In this document: piece after piece, positions 49,569 through 58,573 of the stretch
How positions within the stretch are numbered: position 1 is the first letter of the stretch
Layout of the letters: each line of letters begins with the position of its first letter
Assembly: GCA_965246795.1 (NCBI GenBank)
Contig: CBDFFN010000021.1
Location: forward strand, 186,001-250,000
Source: JAJXWB01 sp965246795
GTDB taxonomy: Bacteria; Pseudomonadota; Alphaproteobacteria; Rhizobiales; Beijerinckiaceae
Direction: 5' to 3'
Length of the DNA stretch: 64,000 nucleotides
Translations under genes and position numbers: made by a program
The notes under the pieces: model-generated
Database searches by the model: none
What the model saw: only the letters and a program-made list of their open reading frames with translations
Told to the model about the DNA's origin: nothing

Positions 49569-49865
49569 TTACATCGTGTCCGAGGACGGAGTCGACATAG
49601 CCGGCTTGGCCGTCGTACGGCGTTTTACGGCTTTGCGAGCCTTCTTCGCCGGCTTCTTCGAAGCCTTCTTCGTGGTCTTCTTTTTCGCAGACTTCTTCAC
49701 CGCCTTCTTCACGCCCTTGCGAGCGGGAGTCTTTTTCTTGGCGGTCTTTTTCTTTGTGCTCTTCTTGGCTGTCTTCTTTTTGGTGGCCTTCTTGGCGGTC
49801 TTTCGAACGCCTTTCTTGGCTGCCTTCTTCGAAGGTGCCTTACGCTTGGTTGCTGCTCTCGCCAT
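49569..49865 (-). CDS. Lysine-rich histone-H1-like protein
   Basis: A 98-residue protein built from KKAAKK, KKTAKK and related units (for example KKATKKKTAKKSTKKKTAKK), with Arg/Pro at the ends, resembling the C-terminal tail of histone H1 and bacterial H1-like proteins (HctB, AlgP-type). It should bind DNA or RNA electrostatically and may compact the nucleoid. The ATG at 49865 has AAGGGGA upstream. The strong repeats make its length variable among relatives. It lies alone with its own terminator. Confidence 0.8.
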   Translation of the reverse strand: MARAATKRKAPSKKAAKKGVRKTAKKATKKKTAKKSTKKKTAKKKTPARKGVKKAVKKSAKKKTTKKASKKPAKKARKAVKRRTTAKPAMSTPSSDTM

Positions 49866-49945
49866 CTTTATTCCCCTTGTCGGTTTAGCCAACGGTCTTG
49901 TCTTCCGTCAGCAAGAGGCAGGCGTAAGGTATCGCGGTTAATCAC

Positions 49946-50502
49946 AGGTGCAAGCGACATGAGGCGCATGCGATTACCGAAAGCGACCGCGAGAGCCATG
50001 AATCTTGCCGTCACGCGCATCGAACAACGCACGAAAGACCTGCAATCATCACTCGCAAAACATCCATTCGAAGCTGACTTGCGGCGTCTTCTTCGCGTTG
50101 CTCGCGCCTCTGCTTGTCAACGCACAGGATGATAAAATCAGCGATACGCCACGATGCGCGAAGGGCGCGTGCCGCTCATGCACATCTGTAACCGCATGTT
50201 TTGCAAAGCACTTCAAAGTTTTTGTTCGCGACCTGACTCTTGTTTAGCGTTACGACAAACCGGCGTGCACTATTCGCGAAGCTCGACGACAGCATGTGTG
50301 CATTGCCATTTGGGAACGCTGTCGTTCGCCGCGCCTGCGTCGATGAACGACGGCGCATAACATGCCGCCGTCGGGACGCGTCGACGCTGCAAATTTTTTT
50401 GTGCGTAGATTGCAATTTGCTTGCAGAAACGTGTTGCAGGCAACGCGCGTCGAGTGAAATCGCGCGAATCGTACTCCGAACGATTCGTATTTCGTTTGAC
50501 GA
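49946..50502. other. Gap with no recognised gene
   Basis: About 550 bp between the lysine-rich gene and gatB. Lower GC than the neighbours, several Cys/Arg-rich open frames without start signals, and a T-rich stretch near 50396. A small RNA is possible but no structure could be supported. Confidence 0.4.
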
Positions 50503-51987
50503 TCAGAGTTCGAGACGCGCTTTCAGCAGTTCGTTCACGGCTTGCGGATTGGCTTTTCCGCCGGTCGCTTTCATCACCTGACCGACGAACCAGCCGAGCA
50601 TCCCGGGTTTCACTTTCGCCTGCGCGACCTTGTCGGGATTAGCGGTGACGATCGCATCGACGGCTGCTTCGAGCGCGCCGGTGTCGGTCACTTGCTGCAA
50701 TCCCTGCCGCTCGACGATCTCGCGCGGCTCGATACCTGCGTCGTCACCCACCATGCGAACGAGAACGTCCTTGGCGATCTTTCCCGAGATCGTTCCGTCG
50801 CCGATCAGATCGACGAGCGACGCGATATGCGCGGCGCTGACAGGCGTGCGCGACACGCTCGCGCCGAGCGCGTTGGCATGGGCGGCGAGATCGCCGGTAA
50901 TCCAGTTGGCGAGGATTTTTGGATCGCGCTTGCGTTGCGCATCGACGGCGGCTTCGAAGAAGTCTGCAGTCTCGCGTTCTGCGATCAGCACGCCCGCATC
51001 GTAAGCCGGCAATCCGAAGTTTGCGACGAAACGCGCCTTTTTCGCGTCCGGAAGTTCCGGCAGCGCGAAGGCGAGGGCCTCGACATAGGCCGCATCGAAT
51101 TCGAGCGGCAAAAGATCGGGATCGGGGAAGTAGCGATAGTCGTGCGCCTCTTCCTTCGAGCGCATCGAACGCGTTTCGCCGCGACCGGGATCGAAGAGCC
51201 GCGTCTCCTGATCGATCTTGCCGCCGTCTTCGATGATGCCGATCTGCCGGCGCGCCTCGACCTCGATCGCCTGCCCGATGAAGCGAATGGAATTGACGTT
51301 TTTGATCTCGCAGCGCGTTCCGAGTTCGGCACCCGGCCTGCGCACCGACACGTTAACGTCGGCACGCAGCGAACCCTGCTCCATGTTGCCGTCGCACGTG
51401 CCGAGATAGCGCAGGATCGTACGGATCTTTGTCACATAAGCGCGCGCCTCTTCCGACGAGCGGATGTCGGGACGCGACACGATTTCCATCAGCGCGACGC
51501 CCGACCGGTTGAGATCGACGAAACTTTCGTTCGGCGTCTGGTCGTGCAGCGATTTTCCGGCATCCTGTTCGAGGTGCAGCCGCTCGATGCCGACTTCGAT
51601 CTGCTCGTCCGCGGACACGTCGACGAGCACGACGCCCTCGCCGACGATCGGGCTCTTGTACTGTGAGATCTGATAGCCCTGCGGCAGATCGGGGTAGAAG
51701 TAATTTTTACGGTCAAAGACCGAACGGTGGTTGATCGCCGCCTTCAGGCCGAGGCCCGTGCGGATCGCCTGCTTCACGCATTCCTCGTTGATGACTGGGA
51801 GCATGCCGGGCATCGCGGCATCGACGAGCGAGACATGCGAGTTCGGTTCGCCGCCAAAGGCTGTCGACGCGCCCGAAAACAGTTTCGCTTCGGACGTCAC
51901 CTGCGCATGCACTTCCATTCCGACGACGATTTCCCAATCGCCGGTGGCGCCTTTGAGGAGTTTTGCGGACCGCGCGGGGGTGCTCAT
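50503..51987 (-). CDS. gatB: Asp-tRNA(Asn)/Glu-tRNA(Gln) amidotransferase subunit B
   Basis: A 494-residue GatB. Family landmarks: GDWEIVVGMEVHAQVTSEAKLFSGAS at the start, FDRKNYFYPDLPQGYQISQY near residue 90, the ADVNVSVR and GTRCEIKNVNS kinase-domain segments, HDYRYFPDPDLLPL, and a C-terminal YqeY-like helical tail (NPQAVNELLKARLEL). It activates the misacylated tRNA in the GatCAB complex. The ATG at 51987 overlaps the gatA stop (ATGA). Gene order gatC-gatA-gatB on the minus strand. Confidence 0.97.
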   Translation of the reverse strand: MSTPARSAKLLKGATGDWEIVVGMEVHAQVTSEAKLFSGASTAFGGEPNSHVSLVDAAMPGMLPVINEECVKQAIRTGLGLKAAINHRSVFDRKNYFYPDLPQGYQISQYKSPIVGEGVVLVDVSADEQIEVGIERLHLEQDAGKSLHDQTPNESFVDLNRSGVALMEIVSRPDIRSSEEARAYVTKIRTILRYLGTCDGNMEQGSLRADVNVSVRRPGAELGTRCEIKNVNSIRFIGQAIEVEARRQIGIIEDGGKIDQETRLFDPGRGETRSMRSKEEAHDYRYFPDPDLLPLEFDAAYVEALAFALPELPDAKKARFVANFGLPAYDAGVLIAERETADFFEAAVDAQRKRDPKILANWITGDLAAHANALGASVSRTPVSAAHIASLVDLIGDGTISGKIAKDVLVRMVGDDAGIEPREIVERQGLQQVTDTGALEAAVDAIVTANPDKVAQAKVKPGMLGWFVGQVMKATGGKANPQAVNELLKARLEL

Positions 51988-53477
51988 AATTTGTCGTCCC
52001 ACCAGGCCGCAGGCAGCTCGATCTTCGGTGCGGCCTTCTCGATCGCAGCCGCCAGCGCGAACAGCGTCTCTTCCTCGAACGGTTTTCCGATGAGCTGAAG
52101 CCCGAGCGGCAGGCCGTCGGCCGCGATCGCGCCGGGAAGCGCGATGCCCGGCAAGCCGGCCATGTTCACCGTCACTGTGAACACATCGTTGAGGTACATT
52201 TCCACGGGATCGCCCGAACTCTTCTCGCCGATCGCGAAGGCGGTCGAAGGCGTCGCCGGCGTCAGGATCGCATCGACACCAGCAGCGAACGCCTCGTCGA
52301 AGTCGCGCTTGATGAGCGTCCGGATTTTCTGCGCGCGCACATAATAGGCATCGTAATAGCCGGCGGAGAGCACATAGGCGCCGATCATCACGCGCCGTCG
52401 CACTTCCTTGCCAAAGCCCTTTGCGCGCGTCTGCTCGTACATGTCGGCGATGTCGCGACCGGGCACGCGTAGCCCGTAACGCACACCATCGTAGCGCGCG
52501 AGATTGGAAGACGCTTCCGCCGGCGCCACAATATAATAAGCGGGCAGCGCGGTGCGCGTGTGCGGGAGCGAGATGTCGACGATCTTGGCGCCGGCGTCCT
52601 TCAACCAGGCGATACCCGCCTGCCACATCGCTTCGACCTCAGCGGCCATGCCGTCGATGCGATATTCTTTCGGAATGCCGATCGTCTTGCCCGCGACGGA
52701 CGCGCCGCACGCGGCTTCATAATCTGGCACCGGCACGTTGACTGACGTCGTGTCCTTCGGATCGTGACCGGCCATCGAACGAAGCAGGATTGCCGTGTCA
52801 CGCACATCGCGCCCGATCGGGCCCGCCTGATCGAGCGACGACGCAAAGGCGACGATGCCCCAGCGCGAGCATCGCCCATAGGTCGGCTTGATCCCGACTG
52901 TGCCTGTGAATGCCGCAGGCTGACGGATGGAGCCGCCGGTATCCGTCGCCGTCGCACCAAGACACAGATGCGCAGCGACGGCGGCAGCCGAGCCGCCCGA
53001 AGAACCACCGGGCACGAGTTTCGCGTCGTCGCCGGTGCGCCGCCACGGCGACACGACCGGACCGAAGGCGCTCGTCTCGTTCGACGAGCCCATCGCGAAT
53101 TCATCGAGATTCAGCTTGCCGAGCATCACCGCGCCGTCGCGCCAGAGATTGGCGGACACCGTCGACTCGTAGGCCGGCGTAAAATTCTCGAGGATGCGGC
53201 TGCCGGCCGTCGTCGTCACGCCGTTGGTGCAATAGAGATCTTTGATGCCGAGCGGCACGCCTTCCAGCGGACCGCCGACGCCGGCACCCAAACGATCATC
53301 TGCCGCCTTTGCCATGTCGAGCGCGCGCTCCGGCGTCTCCTTTATATAGGCGTTCAGCGCGCGGGCTTTCGCCATCGCATCGAGATGCGCTGACGTGAGT
53401 TCGGTCGCGGTGAAAGCTTTGCCACGCAGACCATCGCGCGCCTGCGCCAGCGAGAGACGGGTGAGATCAGTGCTCAT
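51984..53477 (-). CDS. gatA: Asp-tRNA(Asn)/Glu-tRNA(Gln) amidotransferase subunit A
   Basis: A 497-residue amidase-signature glutaminase subunit. The triad is seen as Lys in GIKDLYCTNGVTTTAGS (~80), cis-Ser and nucleophile Ser in PGGSSGGSAAAVAAHLCLGATATDTGGSIRQPAAF (~155-190). The C-terminus includes GLPLGLQLIGKPFEEETLFALAAAIE. It supplies ammonia from glutamine to GatB. It overlaps gatB (ATGA) and gatC (4 bp). Confidence 0.97.
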   Translation of the reverse strand: MSTDLTRLSLAQARDGLRGKAFTATELTSAHLDAMAKARALNAYIKETPERALDMAKAADDRLGAGVGGPLEGVPLGIKDLYCTNGVTTTAGSRILENFTPAYESTVSANLWRDGAVMLGKLNLDEFAMGSSNETSAFGPVVSPWRRTGDDAKLVPGGSSGGSAAAVAAHLCLGATATDTGGSIRQPAAFTGTVGIKPTYGRCSRWGIVAFASSLDQAGPIGRDVRDTAILLRSMAGHDPKDTTSVNVPVPDYEAACGASVAGKTIGIPKEYRIDGMAAEVEAMWQAGIAWLKDAGAKIVDISLPHTRTALPAYYIVAPAEASSNLARYDGVRYGLRVPGRDIADMYEQTRAKGFGKEVRRRVMIGAYVLSAGYYDAYYVRAQKIRTLIKRDFDEAFAAGVDAILTPATPSTAFAIGEKSSGDPVEMYLNDVFTVTVNMAGLPGIALPGAIAADGLPLGLQLIGKPFEEETLFALAAAIEKAAPKIELPAAWWDDKL

Positions 53478-53761
53478 TCGATGACTTTTGGCACGAGATA
53501 ATAGCCGTCCTCGGTTGCAGGTGCGTTGGCGAGAACGAGCGCAGCGATGTTGCCGTCGGTGATCTTGTCGGCACGCATGGTCATTGCCATCGGAATGACC
53601 GACGTCATCGGCGCGACGCCTTCGACGTCGATGCCCGAAAGCTCCTCAACGAAAGCAAGGATCGCGTTCAGCTCATCGCCAAGCGGCGCGACCTCTTCGT
53701 CCTTCACCGCGATGCGCGCGAGATGCGCGATGCGTCGAACCGTTGCGGCATCGACCGACAT
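53474..53761 (-). CDS. gatC: Asp-tRNA(Asn)/Glu-tRNA(Gln) amidotransferase subunit C
   Basis: A 95-residue GatC: MSVDAATVRRIAHLARIAVK, then LGDELNAILAFVEELSGIDVEGVAPMTSV, and a C-terminal VLANAPATEDGYYLVPKVIE. It stabilises the GatA-GatB interface. First of the three coupled genes. Confidence 0.96.
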   Translation of the reverse strand: MSVDAATVRRIAHLARIAVKDEEVAPLGDELNAILAFVEELSGIDVEGVAPMTSVIPMAMTMRADKITDGNIAALVLANAPATEDGYYLVPKVIE

Positions 53762-53826
53762 GAAAACTCCGACGATGTTGCGGAATGCGCGCTTTTACAG
53801 CGGCGCGCCGCGCGCGGCAAACCCCT

Positions 53827-54330
53827 TCACTTGTGACCGGCGAGCGCTGGCAGAATGGCGACCCCGATCAGATCGATCGTGGAATGCGCAACGATGCAGG
53901 TGATGAGATCGCGCCGCCATAAATAGAGAAGCGTGAAGAACGCGCCGCCGAGCAGCGGGACGGCAATGCCCGCCCAACCCCAGAACGGAACATGCGCCAA
54001 TGCAAACGCAGCCAACGCGATGAGTGCAGCAAGGCCACGGCGTTTCGTCAGAAGCGTCAGTCGCTCGATCGCGTAACCGCGATAGAGGATTTCCTCCACA
54101 ATGCCGGCCGCACCCGCAACGACGATGCGCCAGCCGATCGGCCAGCCAAGCACTTCACGGCTTGCGGTCTTGTTATCGAAGAGACCCGCGGTGACGAGCC
54201 CGACGGCGATCACCATGAGGACGGCATAGACGCCGACGCCGATAGCGACACCCCGAAGCACCGACATCGGTCGCGGCCAAACTAGACCGATGTCGTGCAG
54301 TTTTGCGCCTTCTCCGAAACGAAGGACCAC
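53827..54330 (-). CDS. CPBP-family intramembrane metalloprotease (start uncertain)
   Basis: At least 167 residues with the CPBP/Abi motifs: EEILYRGYAIERL (Glu-Glu and Arg), FALAHVPFW (His) and AHSTIDLIG (His-x-x-x-Asp). About four membrane helices are present. The family includes CAAX-type prenyl-protein endopeptidases and bacterial homologues of unknown substrate. The GTG at 54330 is the first start codon, but the same frame stays open upstream and encodes another hydrophobic helix (TFVGLAFALVGTLALA), without an ATG/GTG/TTG. The N-terminus is therefore uncertain, or the gene uses a rare start. Confidence 0.82.
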   Translation of the reverse strand: MVLRFGEGAKLHDIGLVWPRPMSVLRGVAIGVGVYAVLMVIAVGLVTAGLFDNKTASREVLGWPIGWRIVVAGAAGIVEEILYRGYAIERLTLLTKRRGLAALIALAAFALAHVPFWGWAGIAVPLLGGAFFTLLYLWRRDLITCIVAHSTIDLIGVAILPALAGHK

Positions 54331-54499
54331 CAGGACGACGACAACGAGCCCATAGAGCGCCGTCTGTCCGGCGATGGGCGCAGCTTTGCCCGCATGCGCG
54401 TAGACAGCCTGCGCCGGAGGACTAGCGAGCGCGAGTGTCCCGACAAGCGCAAACGCTAGTCCGACGAACGTCCAACCGTTCGGCGACGCCGCGCCTGAT

Positions 54500-55204
54500 T
54501 CAGGCGTAGACAGAAATGCTCTCGCCGGGCTTTGGCGTGTGGACCTTTGTCGATGTGCCCGCGAGGCCCTTCACGAACGTGTCGGCCGTCGAGTCGATGA
54601 TGGGAAAGGTCCCGTAGTGGCAGGGGATGGCGTCCGTGAGGTTGAAATATTTCTTCACGCCCCAGGCGGCGCGCGTGCCGCCCATTGTGAAGCGATCGCC
54701 GACCGGGACGATGCCGACCTTTGGCTTGTAGAACTCTTCGATCAGCGTCATGTCGCCGAAAATGTCGGTGTCGCCCATGTGATAGAGCACTGGTTCGCCG
54801 GGCGCGATCAGGATGAGACCGTTCGGATTGCCCATATAGACCGGGCCGTTCGGACCGCTGACCGCCGACGAATGATGCGCCTGCGTGAACGCGACCTTGA
54901 AGCCACCGCAGTTTACCTCGCCGCCGGTATTGCCGGGATTGATGTTCTCGACACCCTTGCCCTGCAGATACATGCAGATCTCGTAATTCGAGACGACCTG
55001 CGCCTTATTCTTTGTCGCGACGGCAGCGGCGTCGCCGATATGATCGTCATGCCCGTGCGTGATCAGGATATGCGTGACGCCCTTCCCTGCTTCGTCGACG
55101 GTGCCGGTGAAAGACGGATTGCCCGTCAGGAACGGATCGATCAGAATCATCTTGCCGGCCGCCTCGATGCGAAAGGCCGAGTGGCCGAGCCATGTGAGCT
55201 TCAT
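54500..55204 (-). CDS. Metal-dependent hydrolase, UPF0173 (metallo-beta-lactamase fold)
   Basis: A 234-residue protein: MKLTWLGHSAFRIEAAGKMI at the start, the metal-binding HGHDDHIGDA near residue 50, HHSSAVSGPNGPVYMGNP, LYHMGDTDIFGDM (His and Asp) and IPCHYGTFPII near the end. The fold is metallo-beta-lactamase; the substrate is unknown. The ATG at 55204 has GGAG about 9 bp ahead and is preferred to 55219. It is divergent from ruvX, a conserved arrangement in alphaproteobacteria. Confidence 0.93.
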   Translation of the reverse strand: MKLTWLGHSAFRIEAAGKMILIDPFLTGNPSFTGTVDEAGKGVTHILITHGHDDHIGDAAAVATKNKAQVVSNYEICMYLQGKGVENINPGNTGGEVNCGGFKVAFTQAHHSSAVSGPNGPVYMGNPNGLILIAPGEPVLYHMGDTDIFGDMTLIEEFYKPKVGIVPVGDRFTMGGTRAAWGVKKYFNLTDAIPCHYGTFPIIDSTADTFVKGLAGTSTKVHTPKPGESISVYA

Positions 55205-55291
55205 GACATCATTCTCCATTGATCGCGGGACGACGCGGTACTTACGTGAGGGCTGTGCGTTCGCAAGTGCGATGAGATTCGCGGTCGTAAG

Positions 55292-55768
55292 ATGAGCATC
55301 GTGGATGTCGAGACGCTGTCAGGCCTACTGACGCGTAACGACCGGCTTTTGGGAATCGACCTCGGAACGAAAACGATTGGGCTCGCTCTTTCCGACGTCG
55401 GTCGTAGCCTTGCGACGCCGCTGCGCACCATCGCGCGAACGAAATTCACGCAAGATGCGATCGAGATTTTCGACACCGTGCGGGAATTTCAGGTCGCGGG
55501 ACTTGTGGTCGGGCTGCCCCTCAACATGGATGGAACGGAGGGTGCCCGCGTGCAATCGACGCGAGCTTTCGTGCGAAATCTCATGAACCTTGAGAATGTC
55601 GCTGTCGCCTTCTGGGACGAGCGGCTCTCTACCGCCGCAGTCGAACGTCAACTGATCGCGCAGGACGTGTCGCGAAAAAAAAGAGCCGCCGTCATCGATC
55701 AGATGGCGGCGGCTTATATTCTTCAGGGCGTACTCGACAGAATTGCGCGAACGCCGTTCGTTCAGTAG
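55292..55768 (+). CDS. ruvX: Putative pre-16S rRNA nuclease / Holliday junction resolvase YqgF
   Basis: A 158-residue YqgF/RuvX protein with an RNase H-like fold: LLGIDLGTKTIGLALSDVGRSLATPLRTIAR (catalytic Asp, ~28), GLVVGLPLNMDGTEGARVQSTRAF (~78), and FWDERLSTAAVERQL (Glu, ~112), then DQMAAAYILQGVLD with the third acidic residue. It probably trims 16S rRNA; a resolvase role was an older proposal. Its end overlaps the convergent gene by 7 bp. Confidence 0.95.
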   Translation: MSIVDVETLSGLLTRNDRLLGIDLGTKTIGLALSDVGRSLATPLRTIARTKFTQDAIEIFDTVREFQVAGLVVGLPLNMDGTEGARVQSTRAFVRNLMNLENVAVAFWDERLSTAAVERQLIAQDVSRKKRAAVIDQMAAAYILQGVLDRIARTPFVQ

Positions 55769-56148
55769 CCGTAGTAACCGTAGCCCGGGTAACCACCGCC
55801 GTAGCCGTAAGCGGGGTAACCACCGCCGTAGCCGTATGCGGGGTACCCGCCACCATACCCATAACCGTATGAAGGCGCGGCCGCCGCTGCGATCCCTGCG
55901 CCAAGCAGGCCAAGCGCCGCGCCTGCCGCGATAGCCGGACCTGCGCCGTAGCCGCGACGCCCATAAGTCCGGCCGCCGTAGTACCGACGACGATACTGGA
56001 CCTTATCGATCGCGACGCCGCCCGTGTTCTGATCGAACCCGACGGCTGCTGGTGCCGTTGCACGCATTGGAGCCGCCTCGGCCGCAGTGGCGCCAATCAC
56101 ACCCAATGCCACGCCCGCTAGTGCGATCTTGCGCAACGAAATACTCAT
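55762..56148 (-). CDS. Exported Gly/Tyr-rich protein with GGGYPAYG repeats
   Basis: A 128-residue protein with a Sec signal (MSISLRKIALAGVALGVIGA), a basic Tyr/Arg segment (KVQYRRRYYGGRTYGRRGYG), a glycine-zipper-like hydrophobic region (GPAIAAGAALGLLGAGIAAAAAP) and a tail of tandem GYGGGYPAYGY units. The type is common in Rhizobiales and of unknown function; a glycine-zipper outer-membrane or surface role is likely. The ATG at 56148 has AGGAG at good spacing. Confidence 0.72.
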   Translation of the reverse strand: MSISLRKIALAGVALGVIGATAAEAAPMRATAPAAVGFDQNTGGVAIDKVQYRRRYYGGRTYGRRGYGAGPAIAAGAALGLLGAGIAAAAAPSYGYGYGGGYPAYGYGGGYPAYGYGGGYPGYGYYGY

Positions 56149-56296
56149 CGACATTCTCCTCACGGGGTTACGCCCGCACGGCGGCCCTTACTGCAAGAAC
56201 GATCGAAAAGGCCAAACGTTCCGTTCAAGCTCCAGCTTTTCTCAAGGTTGTAATTCTTGTAATAATACATCTAATAGATGTTCGCAGGAGTCGGGG

Positions 56297-56536
56297 ATGC
56301 CAGCGTTGCGAATGTCACGAAAGAAAACCCTCTCGCGCACTCCCGAATCCGACGTTGATCTGGCCCGGTTTGTTGCCGAGCGTACCCGCGAGCTGGCGCT
56401 GCTGACCGGCCGGGCGCGTTGGCCTCTCCTGACTTACTTCCTCAACATGGCGCGGATCGAGGCCGAGTCACGGTCCTCCGTCGATGCGCCTGTCGAACGA
56501 CGCAAGGGACCTGGCGCACGGCCGCGCGCTGGCTAG
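56297..56536 (+). CDS. Small basic hypothetical protein
   Basis: A 79-residue protein: MPALRMSRKKTLSRTPESDV, then LARFVAERTRELALLTGRARWPLLTYFLNMARIEAES. A helix with amphipathic pattern and a charged tail. AGGAG lies 7 bp before the ATG, so translation is likely. It converges on dprA with a 5-bp gap. No family recognised. Confidence 0.6.
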   Translation: MPALRMSRKKTLSRTPESDVDLARFVAERTRELALLTGRARWPLLTYFLNMARIEAESRSSVDAPVERRKGPGARPRAG

Positions 56537-56541
56537 GCAAG

Positions 56542-57762
56542 TCAGCCGATCAGGGCGACGCGATTGCCGCCTTGCCGCTCGAGGCGACCGGCAAGCTCGA
56601 GATCGAGCAGAACCGACTGCACATCGCCGACGCTCAATCCCGTCAGGCGCACCAGATCGTCGAGGGAAACAGGAGAAGGTCCGAGCATCGCGACCACGCG
56701 CTCGAAAGCATTTGTCGACTTGGCCGCTTCCGCACGGACCGCCGGTTCGAAGATGGCGTCGCGCGGGGCCTCGTCCATTTCGTGGCCGCCTTCCGTCCGC
56801 ACTGTCGGCACTAACCCGAACAGATCCGTCTCGTCCCAAAGCGTCTCGGTTACTTCAGCGGAGCCCTCTTCCGCGAAAAGATCGGCATCACGCTCGGGCG
56901 CGCTAAGCAGCGGTTGTAGAGCGCTGACGACGTCTTCCAGTCGCGTACACATTGTCGCGCCGGAGCGGAGAAGATCGTTAGTGCCCTCCGCGCGCGGATC
57001 GAGCGGCGAACCCGGGACGGCGAAGACCTCCCTGCCCTGCTCGGTTGCGAAACGCGCAGTGATCAACGAGCCCGATCGACGTGCCGCCTCAACCACGATC
57101 GTCGCCAGTGAAAGACCCGAAACGATGCGATTGCGCCTCGGGAAATCGCGCCCGCGCGGCTCCCATTCGAGCGGCATTTCGGAAACGACCGCGCCCGCTT
57201 CGACGATCGCATCGATCACTGGCTCGTTTTCCGGCGGATACGGTCGCGCATGGCCGCCGGCGAGTACAGCAAAGGTACCGCGCCGAAGACTGGCCCGGTG
57301 CGCGACGGCGTCGATGCCGCGCGCGAGACCTGACACGACGATAAAGCCATCTTCGCCAAGCCCGCGTGCGAGCCGCTCCGCGAAGGCCAGTCCGGCAGCG
57401 GAGGCATTGCGCGATCCGACAATCGCGACGCAGGGCTTGCGCAACGCTTCGCGATTCCCGCGGATGGCGAGCAACGGCGGCGCGGCGTCGATGTTACGCA
57501 GGGCTTTCGGATAGTCGGGCTCACCGAGGGCGACAAAATAAATGCCGCGGCGCGTGGACTCCGCCCACTCGCGCTCGACCGATTCACGCGACGCCATTTT
57601 GATTGTGCGACCCGCGGCGTTCTTGCGGATGAGATCGGGGAGCGCTTCCAGCGCAGCACGCGCACCGCCGAAACGGTTCAACAAGGTCCGAAACGTGCGC
57701 GGCCCGACGTTGTCGCACCGCATAAGATGCAGCCAGCCGAGCTTTTGCGCGTCGTCGAGCAT
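56542..57762 (-). CDS. dprA: DNA-processing protein DprA
   Basis: A 406-residue DprA/Smf. An N-terminal helical (SAM/HhH-like) domain is followed by the Rossmann domain with IVGSRNASAAGLAFAERLARGLGEDGFIVVSGLARGIDAVAHRASL (~115-160) and GSLITARFATEQGREVFAVPGSPLDPRAEGTNDLLRSGA (~235-275). A C-terminal winged domain (VSLDDLVRLTGLSVGDVQSVLLDLELAGRLERQGGNRV) completes it. It loads RecA on incoming single-stranded DNA. ATG at 57762 preferred over TTG at 57768. It lies 23 bp after plsY, a common gene pair. Confidence 0.96.
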   Translation of the reverse strand: MLDDAQKLGWLHLMRCDNVGPRTFRTLLNRFGGARAALEALPDLIRKNAAGRTIKMASRESVEREWAESTRRGIYFVALGEPDYPKALRNIDAAPPLLAIRGNREALRKPCVAIVGSRNASAAGLAFAERLARGLGEDGFIVVSGLARGIDAVAHRASLRRGTFAVLAGGHARPYPPENEPVIDAIVEAGAVVSEMPLEWEPRGRDFPRRNRIVSGLSLATIVVEAARRSGSLITARFATEQGREVFAVPGSPLDPRAEGTNDLLRSGATMCTRLEDVVSALQPLLSAPERDADLFAEEGSAEVTETLWDETDLFGLVPTVRTEGGHEMDEAPRDAIFEPAVRAEAAKSTNAFERVVAMLGPSPVSLDDLVRLTGLSVGDVQSVLLDLELAGRLERQGGNRVALIG

Positions 57763-57785
57763 GGCCAATCAGCGCGCGTGCGACG

Positions 57786-58409
57786 TCATGATTTGCTGCC
57801 GATGCGGCTTTCGCTGCCGGCGCGCAATCGCGCGATGTTTTGGCGATGCATCCACCACAAAAGTGCGGCCATGACGGCCGTAACGAAGACCGCGCGGCCC
57901 GGCAGGAGGAACGCCATCGCGATGGTGGCGACGACACTGGCCGAAAGCGACGATGCCGAAGAATAACGGGTCGTCGCAGCGACGCCGATCCACACGAGCG
58001 CGTAGATGATGCCGGCCGGCCACGACAGTCCGAGCAGAACGCCGAGCATGGTCGCAGCGCCCTTGCCACCGCGAAAGCCAAGCCAAACCGGAAAGAGATG
58101 GCCGGCAAACGCGCCGAGCCCCGCGAACGAGGCCGCCGTTAGAGCGCCCGCCTCGCCTGCGATGGCGCGCGCTATCAGCACCGCCGCTGTTCCCTTCAGC
58201 GCATCGAGGATGAGGGTCGCGGCGGCCAGATCCTTCCGCCCCGTGCGCAAGACATTGGTCGCGCCGATATTGCCGGAGCCAATTGAGCGTACGTCGCCGA
58301 GTCCCGCCCCACGGGTCAGCAGCACACCGAACGGGATCGAGCCACAGAGATAGCCGAACACCAGCGAGATCAGCGCGATCAGGAAGGCGGTCATACTGAA
58401 CATCGGCAT
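57786..58409 (-). CDS. plsY: Glycerol-3-phosphate acyltransferase PlsY
   Basis: A 207-residue inner-membrane enzyme with five or so helices and the three PlsY motifs: SIGSGNIGATNVLR (~42-55), GFRGGKGAATMLG (~112-124) and RQNIARLRAGSESRIG near the end. It moves the acyl group from acyl-phosphate to glycerol-3-phosphate, the first step of phospholipid synthesis. Starts at 58409 or 58403 are possible. Confidence 0.96.
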   Translation of the reverse strand: MPMFSMTAFLIALISLVFGYLCGSIPFGVLLTRGAGLGDVRSIGSGNIGATNVLRTGRKDLAAATLILDALKGTAAVLIARAIAGEAGALTAASFAGLGAFAGHLFPVWLGFRGGKGAATMLGVLLGLSWPAGIIYALVWIGVAATTRYSSASSLSASVVATIAMAFLLPGRAVFVTAVMAALLWWMHRQNIARLRAGSESRIGSKS

Positions 58410-58573
58410 TAAAAGAGCTCACTGGGCTTGGGATTGGGTTCCCGTCCCATCGTGGCACGGAGAACACAGGTTCCGAAACTGCCGGTCCGCGTAGACTCGT
58501 TTTCTAAGTTGGCAATCCCATATGCCGCGAAACTTCTGGCGTGCTATACCGCGCCCTCCCATGTGAGGCTCCG

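Noticed and set aside
49444..49941. Phe-rich membrane-like open frame on the plus strand
   Set aside because: It is the antisense shadow of the lysine-rich gene: AAG/AAA codons read as CTT/TTT.
50005..50581. Open frames upstream of gatB on the plus strand
   Set aside because: Cys/Arg-rich composition and no ribosome site; one runs antisense into gatB.
55776..55868. CRISPR-like short repeats
   Set aside because: The repeats are in-frame codons of the GGGYPAYG tail of an exported protein and lack unique spacers.
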